Virus record (IMG/VR): IMGVR_UViG_3300010370_006650
Coordinates: 1-58,619 of that record
Reading direction: 5' to 3' (one strand)
Origin: a virus
DNA length: 58,619 bases
This document shows, in pieces, positions 33,473 through 40,860 of the stretch. Numbering within the stretch: position 1 is the stretch's first letter; every line of letters starts with the position of its first letter. The notes under the pieces were generated by a model. The model did not search any database and was not told the origin of the DNA. It was given only the letters and a program-made list of their open reading frames with translations. The translations under genes and the position numbers were made by a program.

Positions 33473-34065
33473 GCAAATTAATCGTTATTGAAGGCGCCGA
33501 TCGGTGTGGTAAAGCGACGCAAGCAAGGTTGCTTCGCGAATATATGGCCAGCTTTGGCATTATGTCGACCATCGTCGAAGTACCAATTAGGTCTGTCGTT
33601 ACGTATAGAGTCGTATATTGGATGCTTCAGAATGGCCTCGCCAAAAAATTCCCAAAAACATTTCAAGTATTACAGTTCCTTAATAGAAAGATTTTTCAGA
33701 TCTTTTCTTTGCCTCGTTTAGAAAGCGAGTACGATGTTATTATCTTTGATAGATGGAGCCTATCCACGATAGTGTACGGCGGCGCTTCTGGCGTATCAGA
33801 CGAATTTACGACGCGATTATCAAAACTGTTGCGTCAACCTGATCACACATTCATACTTTTAGGACAATCTTTTCCACACGAAGCTGAAGATGTTTATGAA
33901 GCAGACAAGACTTTGCAGGAAGAGGTAAGACTACGTTACGCTGCCTGGGCGCTAAACAATCCAGACAAGACAACTGTGATTAACTGTCGTCAAAATAAGA
34001 AAAAGATATCTAAAGAGATTAGAGAAATTTTAAAGTCTAAAAAGATTGTTTCAAACTTTCGATAA
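33469..34065 (+). CDS. tmk: Thymidylate kinase-like dNMP kinase
   Basis: The 198-residue protein has a P-loop EGADRCGKAT (residues 8-17, compare EG-D-SGKST), a DRW motif near 88 with IIFDRWSLSTIVYGG, and a late RLRYAAWA region, all as in thymidylate kinases. It phosphorylates dTMP to dTDP and directly follows thyX with an ATGA overlap, forming a dUMP-to-dTDP pair. The C-terminus is Lys-rich. A second dNMP kinase-like gene lies at 46288. Confidence 0.82.
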   Translation: MSKLIVIEGADRCGKATQARLLREYMASFGIMSTIVEVPIRSVVTYRVVYWMLQNGLAKKFPKTFQVLQFLNRKIFQIFSLPRLESEYDVIIFDRWSLSTIVYGGASGVSDEFTTRLSKLLRQPDHTFILLGQSFPHEAEDVYEADKTLQEEVRLRYAAWALNNPDKTTVINCRQNKKKISKEIREILKSKKIVSNFR

Positions 34066-34074
34066 AAACATGAA

Positions 34075-34104
34075 TTGATACAAATTTTTGTCTTATTGTA
34101 TGAT
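34075..34104 (+). promoter_or_regulatory. Sigma70-like promoter
   Basis: TTGATA (34075-34080), 18 bases, TATGAT (34099-34104). A 6-bp dyad (ATACAA 34078-34083, TTGTAT 34096-34101) overlaps both elements and might be an operator. It fits the 55-base gap before the gene at 34121. Confidence 0.5.
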
Positions 34105-34120
34105 GTGAAAGAGGTAAATT

Positions 34121-34363
34121 ATGAGCTATAAGATTTCAGATTCTGTTGCGATGCGTTTTATTCAAATTTTTCAAGAAGCCGTTCTTTTAGGCATCGATGG
34201 TGCAGATCTTATGCGACAGGTTAGATTAGTTGTTGATGAAACAACGCCTGATACAGTTACATTATGTCCTGCATACGAAAAGCAAGTAGCCGAAATGCAC
34301 CAAAAGTATTTGGAGGAAGCTGAGCTGCTAAAGACATCTTCTACTGACGTTTTTTCTAGCTGA
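34121..34363 (+). CDS. Small hypothetical protein
   Basis: The 80-residue protein starts after AAGAGG and a promoter candidate. It is helical, with AMRFIQIFQEAVLLGIDGADLMRQ at residues 10-33 and a polar C-terminal half (YEKQVAEMHQKYLEEAELL). The middle carries DETTPDTVTLCP with a lone Cys. No family recognised. It heads a short operon with a tiny membrane peptide and the all-alpha pyrophosphatase. Confidence 0.55.
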   Translation: MSYKISDSVAMRFIQIFQEAVLLGIDGADLMRQVRLVVDETTPDTVTLCPAYEKQVAEMHQKYLEEAELLKTSSTDVFSS

Positions 34364-34371
34364 AGCGTTTC

Positions 34372-34452
34372 ATGACGCCGTCGTTAGTTTTTATAATTAT
34401 CGTTTTTAGTTTTCTTACTATTTTGAGATTTTCTATTAGCGAGGATGATTAA
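34372..34452 (+). CDS. Small single-span membrane peptide (26 aa)
   Basis: ATG 34372 to TAA 34452 encodes 26 residues: MTPS, then a hydrophobic helix LVFIIIVFSFLTILRFSI, then SEDD. It fits exactly between neighbours: the stop abuts the ATG at 34453, and the downstream SD (GAGGATG) is in its last codons. A weak SD (TGAAGCG) precedes it. A single short membrane span with an acidic tail is typical of small phage membrane proteins. Being so short, it could be fortuitous. Confidence 0.45.
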   Translation: MTPSLVFIIIVFSFLTILRFSISEDD

Positions 34453-34818
34453 ATGGATAAGCTTCAACAGATGTGGACTCAACAGGAGTCCTTTATGCGA
34501 CTTTTGCAAAAGAAAAGAAATTTTCCCGAGTTTCCAGTAGACGTAGCATCAAAGGGCGGTCAAAAATTTCTTAAGGGAATTACTCACGAATGTATGCACG
34601 AGCTTTTCGAAGCTAATATGATGCTGAAAAACTCAAAAGACCATAGAGCGACCGACGTTACCGAATTTGATAAAGATTCTTACGTAGAAGAACTTGTCGA
34701 TGCGCTTCACTATTTTTTTGAGATCGCTATTACAAGTGGTATTTCGATGGACGAGTTACACGAAGCCTATATGAAGAAGGGTCAAATCAATATCGATCGT
34801 ATTGAGAACGGTTATTAA
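34453..34818 (+). CDS. All-alpha NTP pyrophosphatase, dUTPase/dCTPase type
   Basis: The 121-residue protein belongs to the dimeric all-alpha NTP pyrophosphatase group: HECMHELFEA near 47 and EELVDALHYFFEIA near 75 give the acidic metal site, and the end K---N--R--NGY fits. The family includes dimeric dUTPases and T4 gp56, which destroys dCTP and dUTP so that hydroxymethylcytosine replaces cytosine. The phage already has a trimeric dUTPase, and a gp42-like enzyme is encoded at 52425, so a dCTPase role is a good possibility. Substrate choice cannot be read from sequence alone. Confidence 0.75.
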   Translation: MDKLQQMWTQQESFMRLLQKKRNFPEFPVDVASKGGQKFLKGITHECMHELFEANMMLKNSKDHRATDVTEFDKDSYVEELVDALHYFFEIAITSGISMDELHEAYMKKGQINIDRIENGY

Positions 34819-34862
34819 AAAGCGCCGAGGGGGGGTTCCAATTTTTTAAATCGTGGTTATCA

Positions 34863-34889
34863 TATACTTGTAACGGTTGATGAACCGTT
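34863..34889 (+). promoter_or_regulatory. -10 element and hairpin in Hsp20 leader
   Basis: TATACT (34863-34868) could be a -10 without a clear -35. A perfect hairpin AACGGTT (34872-34878), loop GATG, AACCGTT (34883-34889) ends one base before the AAGGAGG SD (34891-34897). Heat-shock leaders can act as RNA thermometers, but this stem does not cover the SD. Confidence 0.4.
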
Positions 34890-34907
34890 TAAGGAGGAAT
34901 TACACAA

Positions 34908-35267
34908 ATGTTAGTTCGGTATAATGACACGATGCGTACACCCATGTTTGATCTGCTCGATTCTTTTAAACTTTTTAGCGATTATGAAAGAAAAGCTTCT
35001 AGGTATCGAAACGACACGATCGATGAGGAAGGCGTAAAAATTGAATTGCCTGGCATTAAAGCCTCAGACGTCGACGTCACTGTCGATGGTCGATCGCTTA
35101 AAGTTACAGGTAAATCACGTCATGGAACTGAATTTAGTTATTTGTATACGCTGAAGTCGACCGTTGATGAAACTGCTATTACTGCTAGACTAGTTGATGG
35201 TTTACTTACGATTTCGCTACCGAAGAAAGATGAGCACTCCGCTAGAAAAATTACTGTTACTACTTAG
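34908..35267 (+). CDS. Small heat-shock protein (Hsp20/alpha-crystallin)
   Basis: The 119-residue protein has an alpha-crystallin domain: VKIELPGIKASDVDVTVDGRSLKVTGKS (about 43-70) and the C-terminal DGLLTISLPKKDE with the G-L-L-I/L-P pattern. It would bind unfolding proteins without ATP; phages are known to carry Hsp20. A strong SD AAGGAGG precedes the ATG, and a strong terminator follows, so it is a one-gene transcript with its own leader. There is no IXI anchor in the short tail beyond KITVTT. Confidence 0.88.
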   Translation: MLVRYNDTMRTPMFDLLDSFKLFSDYERKASRYRNDTIDEEGVKIELPGIKASDVDVTVDGRSLKVTGKSRHGTEFSYLYTLKSTVDETAITARLVDGLLTISLPKKDEHSARKITVTT

Positions 35268-35294
35268 TCTGTTATAGCTGCTGCGAGTTGTTAG

Positions 35295-35321
35295 AAGGCC
35301 CGAGAAACTCGGGCCTTTTTT
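35295..35321 (+). terminator. Rho-independent terminator after Hsp20
   Basis: AAGGCCCGAG (35295-35304), loop AAA, CTCGGGCCTT (35308-35317), then T. Ten-bp perfect stem with U-tract. Confidence 0.95.
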
Positions 35322-35370
35322 ATTGATTTGTTTTATGTAAAACGAAACCTTGTGAGTATACAATCGAGAC

Positions 35371-35787
35371 ATGTCACCAGAAAAAGATGCAGATCTCTGT
35401 AAAAAGTATCCATTAATTTTTAAGCATCGCAATGGATCAATCATGGATACCTGCATGGCTTGGGGATTTGAATGCGGAGATGGATGGTTCGACCTCCTCG
35501 ATACACTTTGTAGCGAGATTCAACGTTATGTAGACTGGAAGTCGAAGGATTTTTCGCAAGAAGAAAAAGAGTCTCTACAAGTTATTGCTTCACAAGTTAA
35601 AGAAAAATTTGGAACGTTGCGATTTTATTATTACGGCGGCGATGAAGCCATTGGCGGCATGGTCGACCTGGCCGAAGCTCTTAGCGCCAAAATTTGCGAA
35701 GACTGTGGTTTTCCAGGAAAACTGCGTTCAAGCGGTTGGCATAGAACCGTTTGCGATTCGTGCGAAGGTAAGAGAAAAAATTTCTAA
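35371..35787 (+). CDS. Conserved phage protein with C-terminal zinc-ribbon-like Cys
   Basis: The 138-residue protein has a CMAWGFECGDGWFDLLDTLC segment near residues 28-47, KEKFGTLRFYYYGGD near 77-91, and a Cys-rich end: ICEDCG near 112 and CDSC near 130. The four Cys probably bind zinc. I believe similar short proteins are scattered in many phages without known function. A palindrome GTTTTATGTAAAAC (35330-35343) and a TACAAT -10 candidate (35359-35364) lie upstream. Confidence 0.65.
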   Translation: MSPEKDADLCKKYPLIFKHRNGSIMDTCMAWGFECGDGWFDLLDTLCSEIQRYVDWKSKDFSQEEKESLQVIASQVKEKFGTLRFYYYGGDEAIGGMVDLAEALSAKICEDCGFPGKLRSSGWHRTVCDSCEGKRKNF

Positions 35788-35812
35788 ATTCAAATAGGAA
35801 AATTGGATATTT

Positions 35813-36370
35813 ATGTATATGCCTCGGGTTTTGTTGCTCAACGCCGATTGGTCACCCTTACAGTTCATTACCGACATAAGGGCATTGCGACTATTGATGA
35901 AAGGTCGCGCTGAAGTTATAACGCTTGATGAAACGCCAAGTATGTGGGACGAATATTACACTACTGTTTCTAGTAACTACCAGATCCCCGCAACGATTCG
36001 TTTGAATTTTCGTGTAAGCGTTAATCCCTCAGTAGCAAGGTTTAGAAAGAGAATCTTGTATAATCGTGATGATTGGTCTTGTCAATATTGCAATAAAAAG
36101 TTGGGCTGGAGTAACGTAACAATTGATCACGTAGTTCCAAAATGCAGAGGTGGTAAAACGACCTGGAAGAATTGCGTGGTTTGTTGCAAGATTTGTAACA
36201 GAAACAAAGGCTCCAAATTGTTGCACGAAGCTAACATGAAGCTATTGAAACAACCTTCAGAACCAAAGTTAATCCATTTTTGGAATTTAAGTGAAAAACA
36301 AAGTTGGCATAACGATTGGACTACTTTCGTCAATCCTCGCGACGCTTATTCGTCTTATGCAGTAGAATAA
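35813..36370 (+). CDS. HNH endonuclease
   Basis: The 185-residue protein (start ATG 35813; ATG 35819 also possible) has the common bacterial HNH layout: VLLLNADWSPLQFI at the N-terminus, then CQYCNKKLG near 92, TIDHVVPKCRGGKTTW near 105-120 (the HNH His pair) and CCKICNRNKG near 130. Zinc is held by the two CxxC pairs. The family includes nucleases used by phages in packaging, recombination or homing. It is not obviously AT-rich like the homing genes, so it may be a resident gene. Confidence 0.82.
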   Translation: MYMPRVLLLNADWSPLQFITDIRALRLLMKGRAEVITLDETPSMWDEYYTTVSSNYQIPATIRLNFRVSVNPSVARFRKRILYNRDDWSCQYCNKKLGWSNVTIDHVVPKCRGGKTTWKNCVVCCKICNRNKGSKLLHEANMKLLKQPSEPKLIHFWNLSEKQSWHNDWTTFVNPRDAYSSYAVE

Positions 36371-36402
36371 AATAACTTTCGTAAAAATTGTCGAAGATGG
36401 TG

Positions 36403-36410
36403 TATATTTA
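36403..36410 (+). promoter_or_regulatory. TATATTTA late-type promoter motif
   Basis: TATATTTA lies 18 bases before ATG 36429, followed by CAGGAG as SD. Same octamer as at 1594 and 20771. Confidence 0.5.
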
Positions 36411-36428
36411 GCATTCAGGAGTCTGTTC

Positions 36429-37553
36429 ATGGGCTTAAAGCTGAATGAGCTACAGAAAGTGGTAAAAAACGTTGTGAAAAATGAGAGAAATATTGATGCT
36501 CTCCGTGGAGAGATAGTTCGAACTCTTGGTCACACAATTCTTGTTTCTAGGGGTTTAGAAAGAATGGCTGAGAGTGCGAACGAGCGCCTCGACATTCTAG
36601 AAGCTACGGATAAATCTTACGAAAGAATTCGTCCAGCTCTGTTGCTTAAGTTCATCGATTCTTCTTCTCCTGAAGTTCGTAAATTAGTGGCTAGGTTATT
36701 ACCGGAATCTTTTTTAAAGCCCCTCATGAAGGATTCTGATCCTGCTGTAAGGGCAACCGTAGCCAACAGACTACCTACGCATTTAGTTAACGAAATGACT
36801 CGTCGCTTTCCAAAAGACGATACGCTTCGTCAAATTTCCAAGGCTAAAAAATTGCTCGAAGCTGGCTTACCAACGCCAGAAATTGAAGACGAAGAATTCG
36901 ACATGTATGGTCTTGAGCCAATCGGCGACGTTTTTGGCGATGTCGATTATCCCGATTTGACCGATGCGTGGTATGATACTTTGGCTTTAAAAATTCTCAA
37001 CATGTACGGTAGAAACATCGAAGAACAATGGGAAGAAGCTACCGTTCATCAGTATGTCGACAGTATGGCTTCTATGGGCGTCGAGGTCGATCGTCAAAGA
37101 CTATTAGACGCGGTTTACGACCTTTTAGAACAACGAGCCGATGCCGTGCTTGAAGAAAATTCGCTAGCATCAATTGCTGCAAGATTGCGTCTCGAAGAAA
37201 CCGTCGTAATGCCCGTTATATCAGAATCAATAGATCCTGTTCAGCAGTTGATCGAATCGAGGCCCTCGCCAAGTGACTACATTAAGAAGTTCGAAGAACT
37301 ATTTTCTGTCAAGTACGTTAACTCAAAAAATCCTGCTGCAGCTATAATGACTGAAGGAACCACGCGTGTGGTACATCCAGCCTCTGCACAATTATTCAAC
37401 AAGTCCATCAGAAACGTCGACGAAAAAGCAGTCGATGCTTACGTAAACGCCTGGAATTCTAGAAACAAGATGAAGGGTGAAAATTATTATAAGCTCGCTT
37501 GGACGCAAGGCGACGTTGACGGATTAGTTAATTTCCACCTGGAGTTAAAGTGA
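36429..37553 (+). CDS. HEAT-repeat-like protein with N-terminal tag
   Basis: The 374-residue protein starts MGLKLNELQKVVKNVVKNE, a divergent form of the tag. Residues about 78-115 contain two HEAT-like units (SSPEVRKLVARLLP and SDPAVRATVANRLP). The middle is acidic (EIEDEEFDMYGLEP) and the rest helical. A late-type promoter motif and SD CAGGAG precede it, and its stop overlaps the Dps-like gene start (TGATG). Function unknown; the tag and promoter suggest a virion or assembly protein. Confidence 0.6.
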   Translation: MGLKLNELQKVVKNVVKNERNIDALRGEIVRTLGHTILVSRGLERMAESANERLDILEATDKSYERIRPALLLKFIDSSSPEVRKLVARLLPESFLKPLMKDSDPAVRATVANRLPTHLVNEMTRRFPKDDTLRQISKAKKLLEAGLPTPEIEDEEFDMYGLEPIGDVFGDVDYPDLTDAWYDTLALKILNMYGRNIEEQWEEATVHQYVDSMASMGVEVDRQRLLDAVYDLLEQRADAVLEENSLASIAARLRLEETVVMPVISESIDPVQQLIESRPSPSDYIKKFEELFSVKYVNSKNPAAAIMTEGTTRVVHPASAQLFNKSIRNVDEKAVDAYVNAWNSRNKMKGENYYKLAWTQGDVDGLVNFHLELK

Positions 37554-38110
37554 TGAAAAAAAGGATTTCCGAATCGATCGAAATGATGTTGACTGTTGAA
37601 CCAAATTTACAAGTAATGACGGACAATATGATTGCCGAGTGGGGCGGTACGCCATACCCACAATTATCCGTAGCTCTTGTTCATCTTAAGTATTTGGCAG
37701 CGTTGCACCAAAATCATCACTGGACATGCATGGGCGATCCTTATTATGGTGATCACCTTCTTTTTGAAAGACTTTATGGCGACTTAGCCGCTGAGATCGA
37801 CGCGATCGCCGAAAAGTCGATTGGTCTTGGTTGCACTGCAAATGTCGATCTTCAACTTTTGCATTCCCAGCTTCTTAAACTAACGGTCGGCGCAGGTTCT
37901 GCGTCAACGATTCCTCAGTCGACAGATTTAGCTAAGAAATCTTTAATGGCGGAGATGAACTTCTTGGCTGTTATGAAACACCTCTGCGATTCACTTAAAG
38001 AATGTGGTTTGATGACACATGGCCTCGACAACCTCCTCGCGGGTATTGAAGACAAGCACGAAGGCCACGTATACTTACTGAAGCAAAGAATCTCTAAACC
38101 GCTAGTTTGA
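37553..38110 (+). CDS. Dps-like ferritin
   Basis: The 185-residue protein keeps the Dps ferroxidase site: His56-Trp57, His68, Asp83 and Glu87 have the same spacings (12, 15, 4) as His51, His63, Asp78 and Glu82 of E. coli Dps. YYGDHLLFERLYGDL and AEKSIGLG also match. Dps forms 12-mers that oxidise iron with peroxide and can coat DNA. It starts at ATG 37553, overlapping the previous stop, with GGAG eight bases upstream. It is co-transcribed with a HEAT-like protein, a collar-domain protein and a tagged protein, so it could be a structural or a stress protein. Confidence 0.82.
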   Translation: MKKRISESIEMMLTVEPNLQVMTDNMIAEWGGTPYPQLSVALVHLKYLAALHQNHHWTCMGDPYYGDHLLFERLYGDLAAEIDAIAEKSIGLGCTANVDLQLLHSQLLKLTVGAGSASTIPQSTDLAKKSLMAEMNFLAVMKHLCDSLKECGLMTHGLDNLLAGIEDKHEGHVYLLKQRISKPLV

Positions 38111-38120
38111 GGAATTTATC

Positions 38121-38354
38121 GTGGATCCAATGTTAGCAACGATCATGTATTTCGCAGGAAATTTTATCCCCCAGGGATGGATGCCTTGCGACGGTTCTAC
38201 GTTACAGGCGCAACAAAACGTAGCCTTATTTTCTTTGCTTGGAAACAGATTTGGTGGTGATGGTATCCACACTTTCTGCCTTCCAAAGATTCCTGATCTA
38301 AATGGACTTAAGGCAATAATCTGTGTTGAGGGTATCTACCCTGCAAGACCATAA
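38121..38354 (+). CDS. Phage tail collar domain protein (stand-alone)
   Basis: The 77-residue protein is a single tail collar domain: ATIMYFAGNFIPQGWMPCDGSTL, then NVALFSLLGNRFGGDG and FCLPKIPDL. In other phages this domain is part of short tail fibres or occurs in small microcystin-dependent-like proteins. Start GTG 38121 with GAGGA upstream; ATG 38130 is an alternative. As a free domain it could be a fibre-associated decoration. Confidence 0.8.
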   Translation: MDPMLATIMYFAGNFIPQGWMPCDGSTLQAQQNVALFSLLGNRFGGDGIHTFCLPKIPDLNGLKAIICVEGIYPARP

Positions 38355-38363
38355 GGAAATAAC

Positions 38364-38924
38364 ATGAAAATCACAACAGCGCAATTAAGAAAATTGATTA
38401 AAGAAGAAATGACTGCGGTTATGAGTGGCAAAGATCCGCAACGTTTTCTTCACGGTCATGAATCTGGTCATCCAAACGACGATGAAGGATACATGATGAA
38501 ATTGCGTCTTGCTTCACTCAAAAAAATGGCTATGGAAATCTGCGAATTGGTAGAAATGGGCGACCAATTTCCAGGTTGGGTCCAAGACCACGTTGCAGTT
38601 GCACATGAAAACATGCACCAAATTCACGGCTACTTGACTGGCGACGAGATGATTCGTCAGCACGGTGCAAACCAATTAAGCGTCGCTGAAGGTCTAAAGA
38701 GAATCGACGAAGCTCACACAAGAATTACTCCTGAAGAATTAGCTGCATGGCAGAGCGGAGATTGGGGATTCATATCAGAAGCAGACAAGGAAGAAGTCAA
38801 AGACCCAAACGACCAACCTGGTTCTTGGGCTGCGGATTATGAACCTTGCAAGTCTTGTGGTTTTGACCACCGATACGAACCAGCTGAGGCATTAGCAGCG
38901 CATAAGAAAAAGAGCAAGAAATAA
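38364..38924 (+). CDS. Tagged protein with conserved HENM helical domain
   Basis: The 186-residue protein begins MKITTAQLRKLIKEEM, almost the same tag as at 20800. A domain follows with GHESGHPNDDEGYMMKLRL (30-48), DQFPGWVQDHVAVAHENM near 72-89 and IHGYL. I recognise the DDEGYM and W-Q-H-A-E pattern from many environmental phage proteins, function unknown. The C-terminal part is polar with a CKSCGFDH pair that may bind zinc. It closes the Dps-like operon. Confidence 0.62.
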   Translation: MKITTAQLRKLIKEEMTAVMSGKDPQRFLHGHESGHPNDDEGYMMKLRLASLKKMAMEICELVEMGDQFPGWVQDHVAVAHENMHQIHGYLTGDEMIRQHGANQLSVAEGLKRIDEAHTRITPEELAAWQSGDWGFISEADKEEVKDPNDQPGSWAADYEPCKSCGFDHRYEPAEALAAHKKKSKK

Positions 38925-38968
38925 ATTATTTCGTGCTATTGTAAAAGTAGCACAAAAAGAAATAATTT
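38923..38968 (+). promoter_or_regulatory. Double inverted repeat with extended -10 before IMPDH gene
   Basis: An inner dyad GTGCTA (38933-38938) with TAGCAC (38948-38953) and an outer dyad AAATTATTTC (38923-38932) with GAAATAATTT (38959-38968) are both perfect; only AAAAA lies between the two 3' arms. TGC-TATTGT (TATTGT at 38937-38942) reads as an extended -10 that overlaps the inner arm. It resembles the repeats before thyX and dnaE. Confidence 0.55.
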
Positions 38969-38974
38969 GTTGAC

Positions 38975-40063
38975 ATGCAAAGAACGCTTTGTTTCGATGA
39001 CGTGTTGCTCGTTCCTCAGTACTCAGATATCGAGTCTAGATCGACAGTAGATTTGTCCGTCGCGGGATTTGATGATCCAGATGCAAGGTTAATGCCTGAA
39101 TTGCCTGTCTTGACTTGTCCGATCGTCGGTTCTCCGATGGACACGGTTATGAGTCCTGAATCTGCGATTATTTTATCAGAGATCGGTGGATTTGGAGTGT
39201 TTCACCGTTATTGTACGATTGACGATGCCAAGAAATCGTATCTTAAATTTGTCGAATTAGCAACAGATACTGACGCTCCCCAAAATGCTATGGTTGCAAT
39301 CGGCGCGACTGGAGATTACCTAGAACGCGCTCATGAATTATACGAAGCAGGTTGCAGGGCTTTTTGTATCGATGTTGCTCACGGCCATCATGCTTCGGTA
39401 AAAAGTGCATTAAAAGAAATGCGTTTGAAGTTTGGTGATAATGTGCACATTATGACAGGCAACGTTGCAACGCTTGAAGCGTTTAACGATCTTGCAGACT
39501 GGGGATCGAATTCAATTCGTGTCGGAGTAGGTGGAGGATCGATGTGTTCAACTCGTATTCGGACAGGCCATGGTATCCCTACGCTACAATCAGTTATGGA
39601 TTGTGCAAAATCCGATAGGGATGTTTTTATTGTTGCCGACGGAGGAATCCGTAATTCGGGCGATGCCGTTAAGGCTCTAGCTGCAGGAGCCGACATGCTG
39701 ATGTTGGGTTCAATCCTCGCAGGCCACGACGAGTGCCCTGGCGAATTAATCGATGATAAGGGATTGACTTATCGATCTTCCGGCGCTGCCTTGGGCGTCC
39801 CATTGTTTAAGAAATTTAGAGGTATGGCCTCTCGTGAGGCACAATTAAATTGGCGTGGCCGAGTTTCTGTCGTAGAAGGCGAATCTACGATGGTTCCATA
39901 TAAGGGTCGCATGCTGAATACGATCGCAGACCTTTTAGAAGGAATTAGATCTGGATTGTCTTACTCTGGCGCTCGCACGATTAGAGAACTTCGCGGTAAG
40001 GCTAAGTTCGTCACAGTGACGCCTCAAGGCGTTCAAGAAAATATACCACACGGTAAACGGTAA
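38975..40063 (+). CDS. IMP dehydrogenase / GMP reductase family protein
   Basis: The 362-residue protein has a TIM-barrel IMPDH/GMPR layout: FDDVLLVPQYSDI at the N-terminus, CPIVGSPMDTV near 48, the catalytic loop GGGSMCSTRIRTGHG with Cys191, VADGGIRNSGD near 210, and a KFRGMASREAQ segment near 280. There are no CBS domains, typical of GMP reductase but also of short IMPDHs, so the reaction (IMP to XMP, or GMP to IMP) cannot be settled by eye. It could steer purine pools for the phage. The gene has its own repeat-flanked promoter and ends one base from a convergent gene. Confidence 0.82.
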   Translation: MQRTLCFDDVLLVPQYSDIESRSTVDLSVAGFDDPDARLMPELPVLTCPIVGSPMDTVMSPESAIILSEIGGFGVFHRYCTIDDAKKSYLKFVELATDTDAPQNAMVAIGATGDYLERAHELYEAGCRAFCIDVAHGHHASVKSALKEMRLKFGDNVHIMTGNVATLEAFNDLADWGSNSIRVGVGGGSMCSTRIRTGHGIPTLQSVMDCAKSDRDVFIVADGGIRNSGDAVKALAAGADMLMLGSILAGHDECPGELIDDKGLTYRSSGAALGVPLFKKFRGMASREAQLNWRGRVSVVEGESTMVPYKGRMLNTIADLLEGIRSGLSYSGARTIRELRGKAKFVTVTPQGVQENIPHGKR

Positions 40064-40064
40064 A

Positions 40065-40526
40065 TTATTTCTTGGGCTTTATGCCTTTATTCTTCATGCT
40101 CCAAGCCACTGCCCACGGGTTATCGACGTCTGGTTCTTTCTTAAGAGCCTTAACTACATCTTCATAACCCTTGGGCGTCACCTCGTCGAGACTTGATTCG
40201 CCCATACCACATTCGCAAGTTGCTTCACTCATGCCGCACTCGCCGCACATACCAGCACCTTCTGAAAGTCCACAAGAGCAAGAAGCGTCAACCTTAGGAG
40301 GCATTTGACCGCACATCGGACAAGTATCGCTATCGTCACATGCACATTGACCGTCGATTGGCATTTCGCCGCATGCTGGACAAACGACAATGTCTTCTGA
40401 AACGTCTCTAACACCTACTGCGCCAACATCGGCGATGTCTTTTACGTCACCAACTTTTGTTCCAAAGACTGGGTCAATTGGCTCGCCGAACATTTCTAAT
40501 AGCGCTTTTTCTAACTTCTTGTTCAT
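40065..40526 (-). CDS. Cys-rich protein with DNPWAVAW domain (only minus-strand gene)
   Basis: The 153-residue protein has a Cys-rich middle (CPACG, CACDD, CPMCG, CSCG, CGECG, CECG, about residues 49-106), probably a series of small zinc ribbons, and a C-terminal GYEDVVKALKKEPDVDNPWAVAWSMKNKG that I recall from phage proteins of unknown function. It is the only gene on this strand. No long + strand frame competes here. It converges on the IMPDH gene with one base between stops and diverges from the gene at 40561. A TATATTTA on the same strand (40532-40539) is only 5 bases before its ATG, so the transcript could be leaderless. No SD is visible. Confidence 0.72.
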   Translation of the reverse strand: MNKKLEKALLEMFGEPIDPVFGTKVGDVKDIADVGAVGVRDVSEDIVVCPACGEMPIDGQCACDDSDTCPMCGQMPPKVDASCSCGLSEGAGMCGECGMSEATCECGMGESSLDEVTPKGYEDVVKALKKEPDVDNPWAVAWSMKNKGIKPKK

Positions 40527-40531
40527 GGGAA

Positions 40532-40558
40532 TAAATATAACCGATAATTAAGATTATC
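40532..40558. promoter_or_regulatory. Divergent regulatory spacer: minus-strand TATATTTA and palindrome
   Basis: The 34-base gap between two divergent genes has TATATTTA on the minus strand (40532-40539) and a perfect palindrome GATAAT-TAAG-ATTATC (40543-40558) just before ATG 40561. It could be an operator shared by both genes. Confidence 0.45.
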
Positions 40559-40560
40559 AT

Positions 40561-40860
40561 ATGGCAGATTCTATGTTAATAGCGATTAGCGTGATGCTGT
40601 ATGGAACTGCTTTTGTTTTAGGGTTCCTTGTTGGGCGTTCGAATGCAAGTCCAATTGCTTCGAGTCTAGAAAAGGGATCGTTTTTAAAATCAACATCGAC
40701 AAAGGCGAAGACCGCAGTTCAAATCGACGAAAAACGATTTGTGACATCGATTTCGACAGATTCCTTGGAGAAAAAAGGAAAAGACTTGGGGACTCAAACT
40801 GTCGTAAACGACAGCGTCGATTCTGCAGTTTCAAAGCTGGCGATGCTCAAAAAAAAGTAG
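40561..40860 (+). CDS. Small membrane-anchored protein
   Basis: The 99-residue protein has an N-terminal membrane helix (MLIAISVMLYGTAFVLGFLVG, about residues 5-25), then a Ser/Thr/Lys-rich polar part (KSTSTKAKTAV) with no recognised domain. The gene starts within the divergent spacer with no SD before the ATG. It leads directly toward the actin-like ATPase, 23 bases downstream, and might be its membrane partner, but this is only context. Confidence 0.55.
   Translation: MADSMLIAISVMLYGTAFVLGFLVGRSNASPIASSLEKGSFLKSTSTKAKTAVQIDEKRFVTSISTDSLEKKGKDLGTQTVVNDSVDSAVSKLAMLKKK

Noticed and set aside
34823-34850. G-run followed by TTTTTT after the all-alpha pyrophosphatase, looked at as a terminator
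   Set aside because: No stem can be formed before the T-run.
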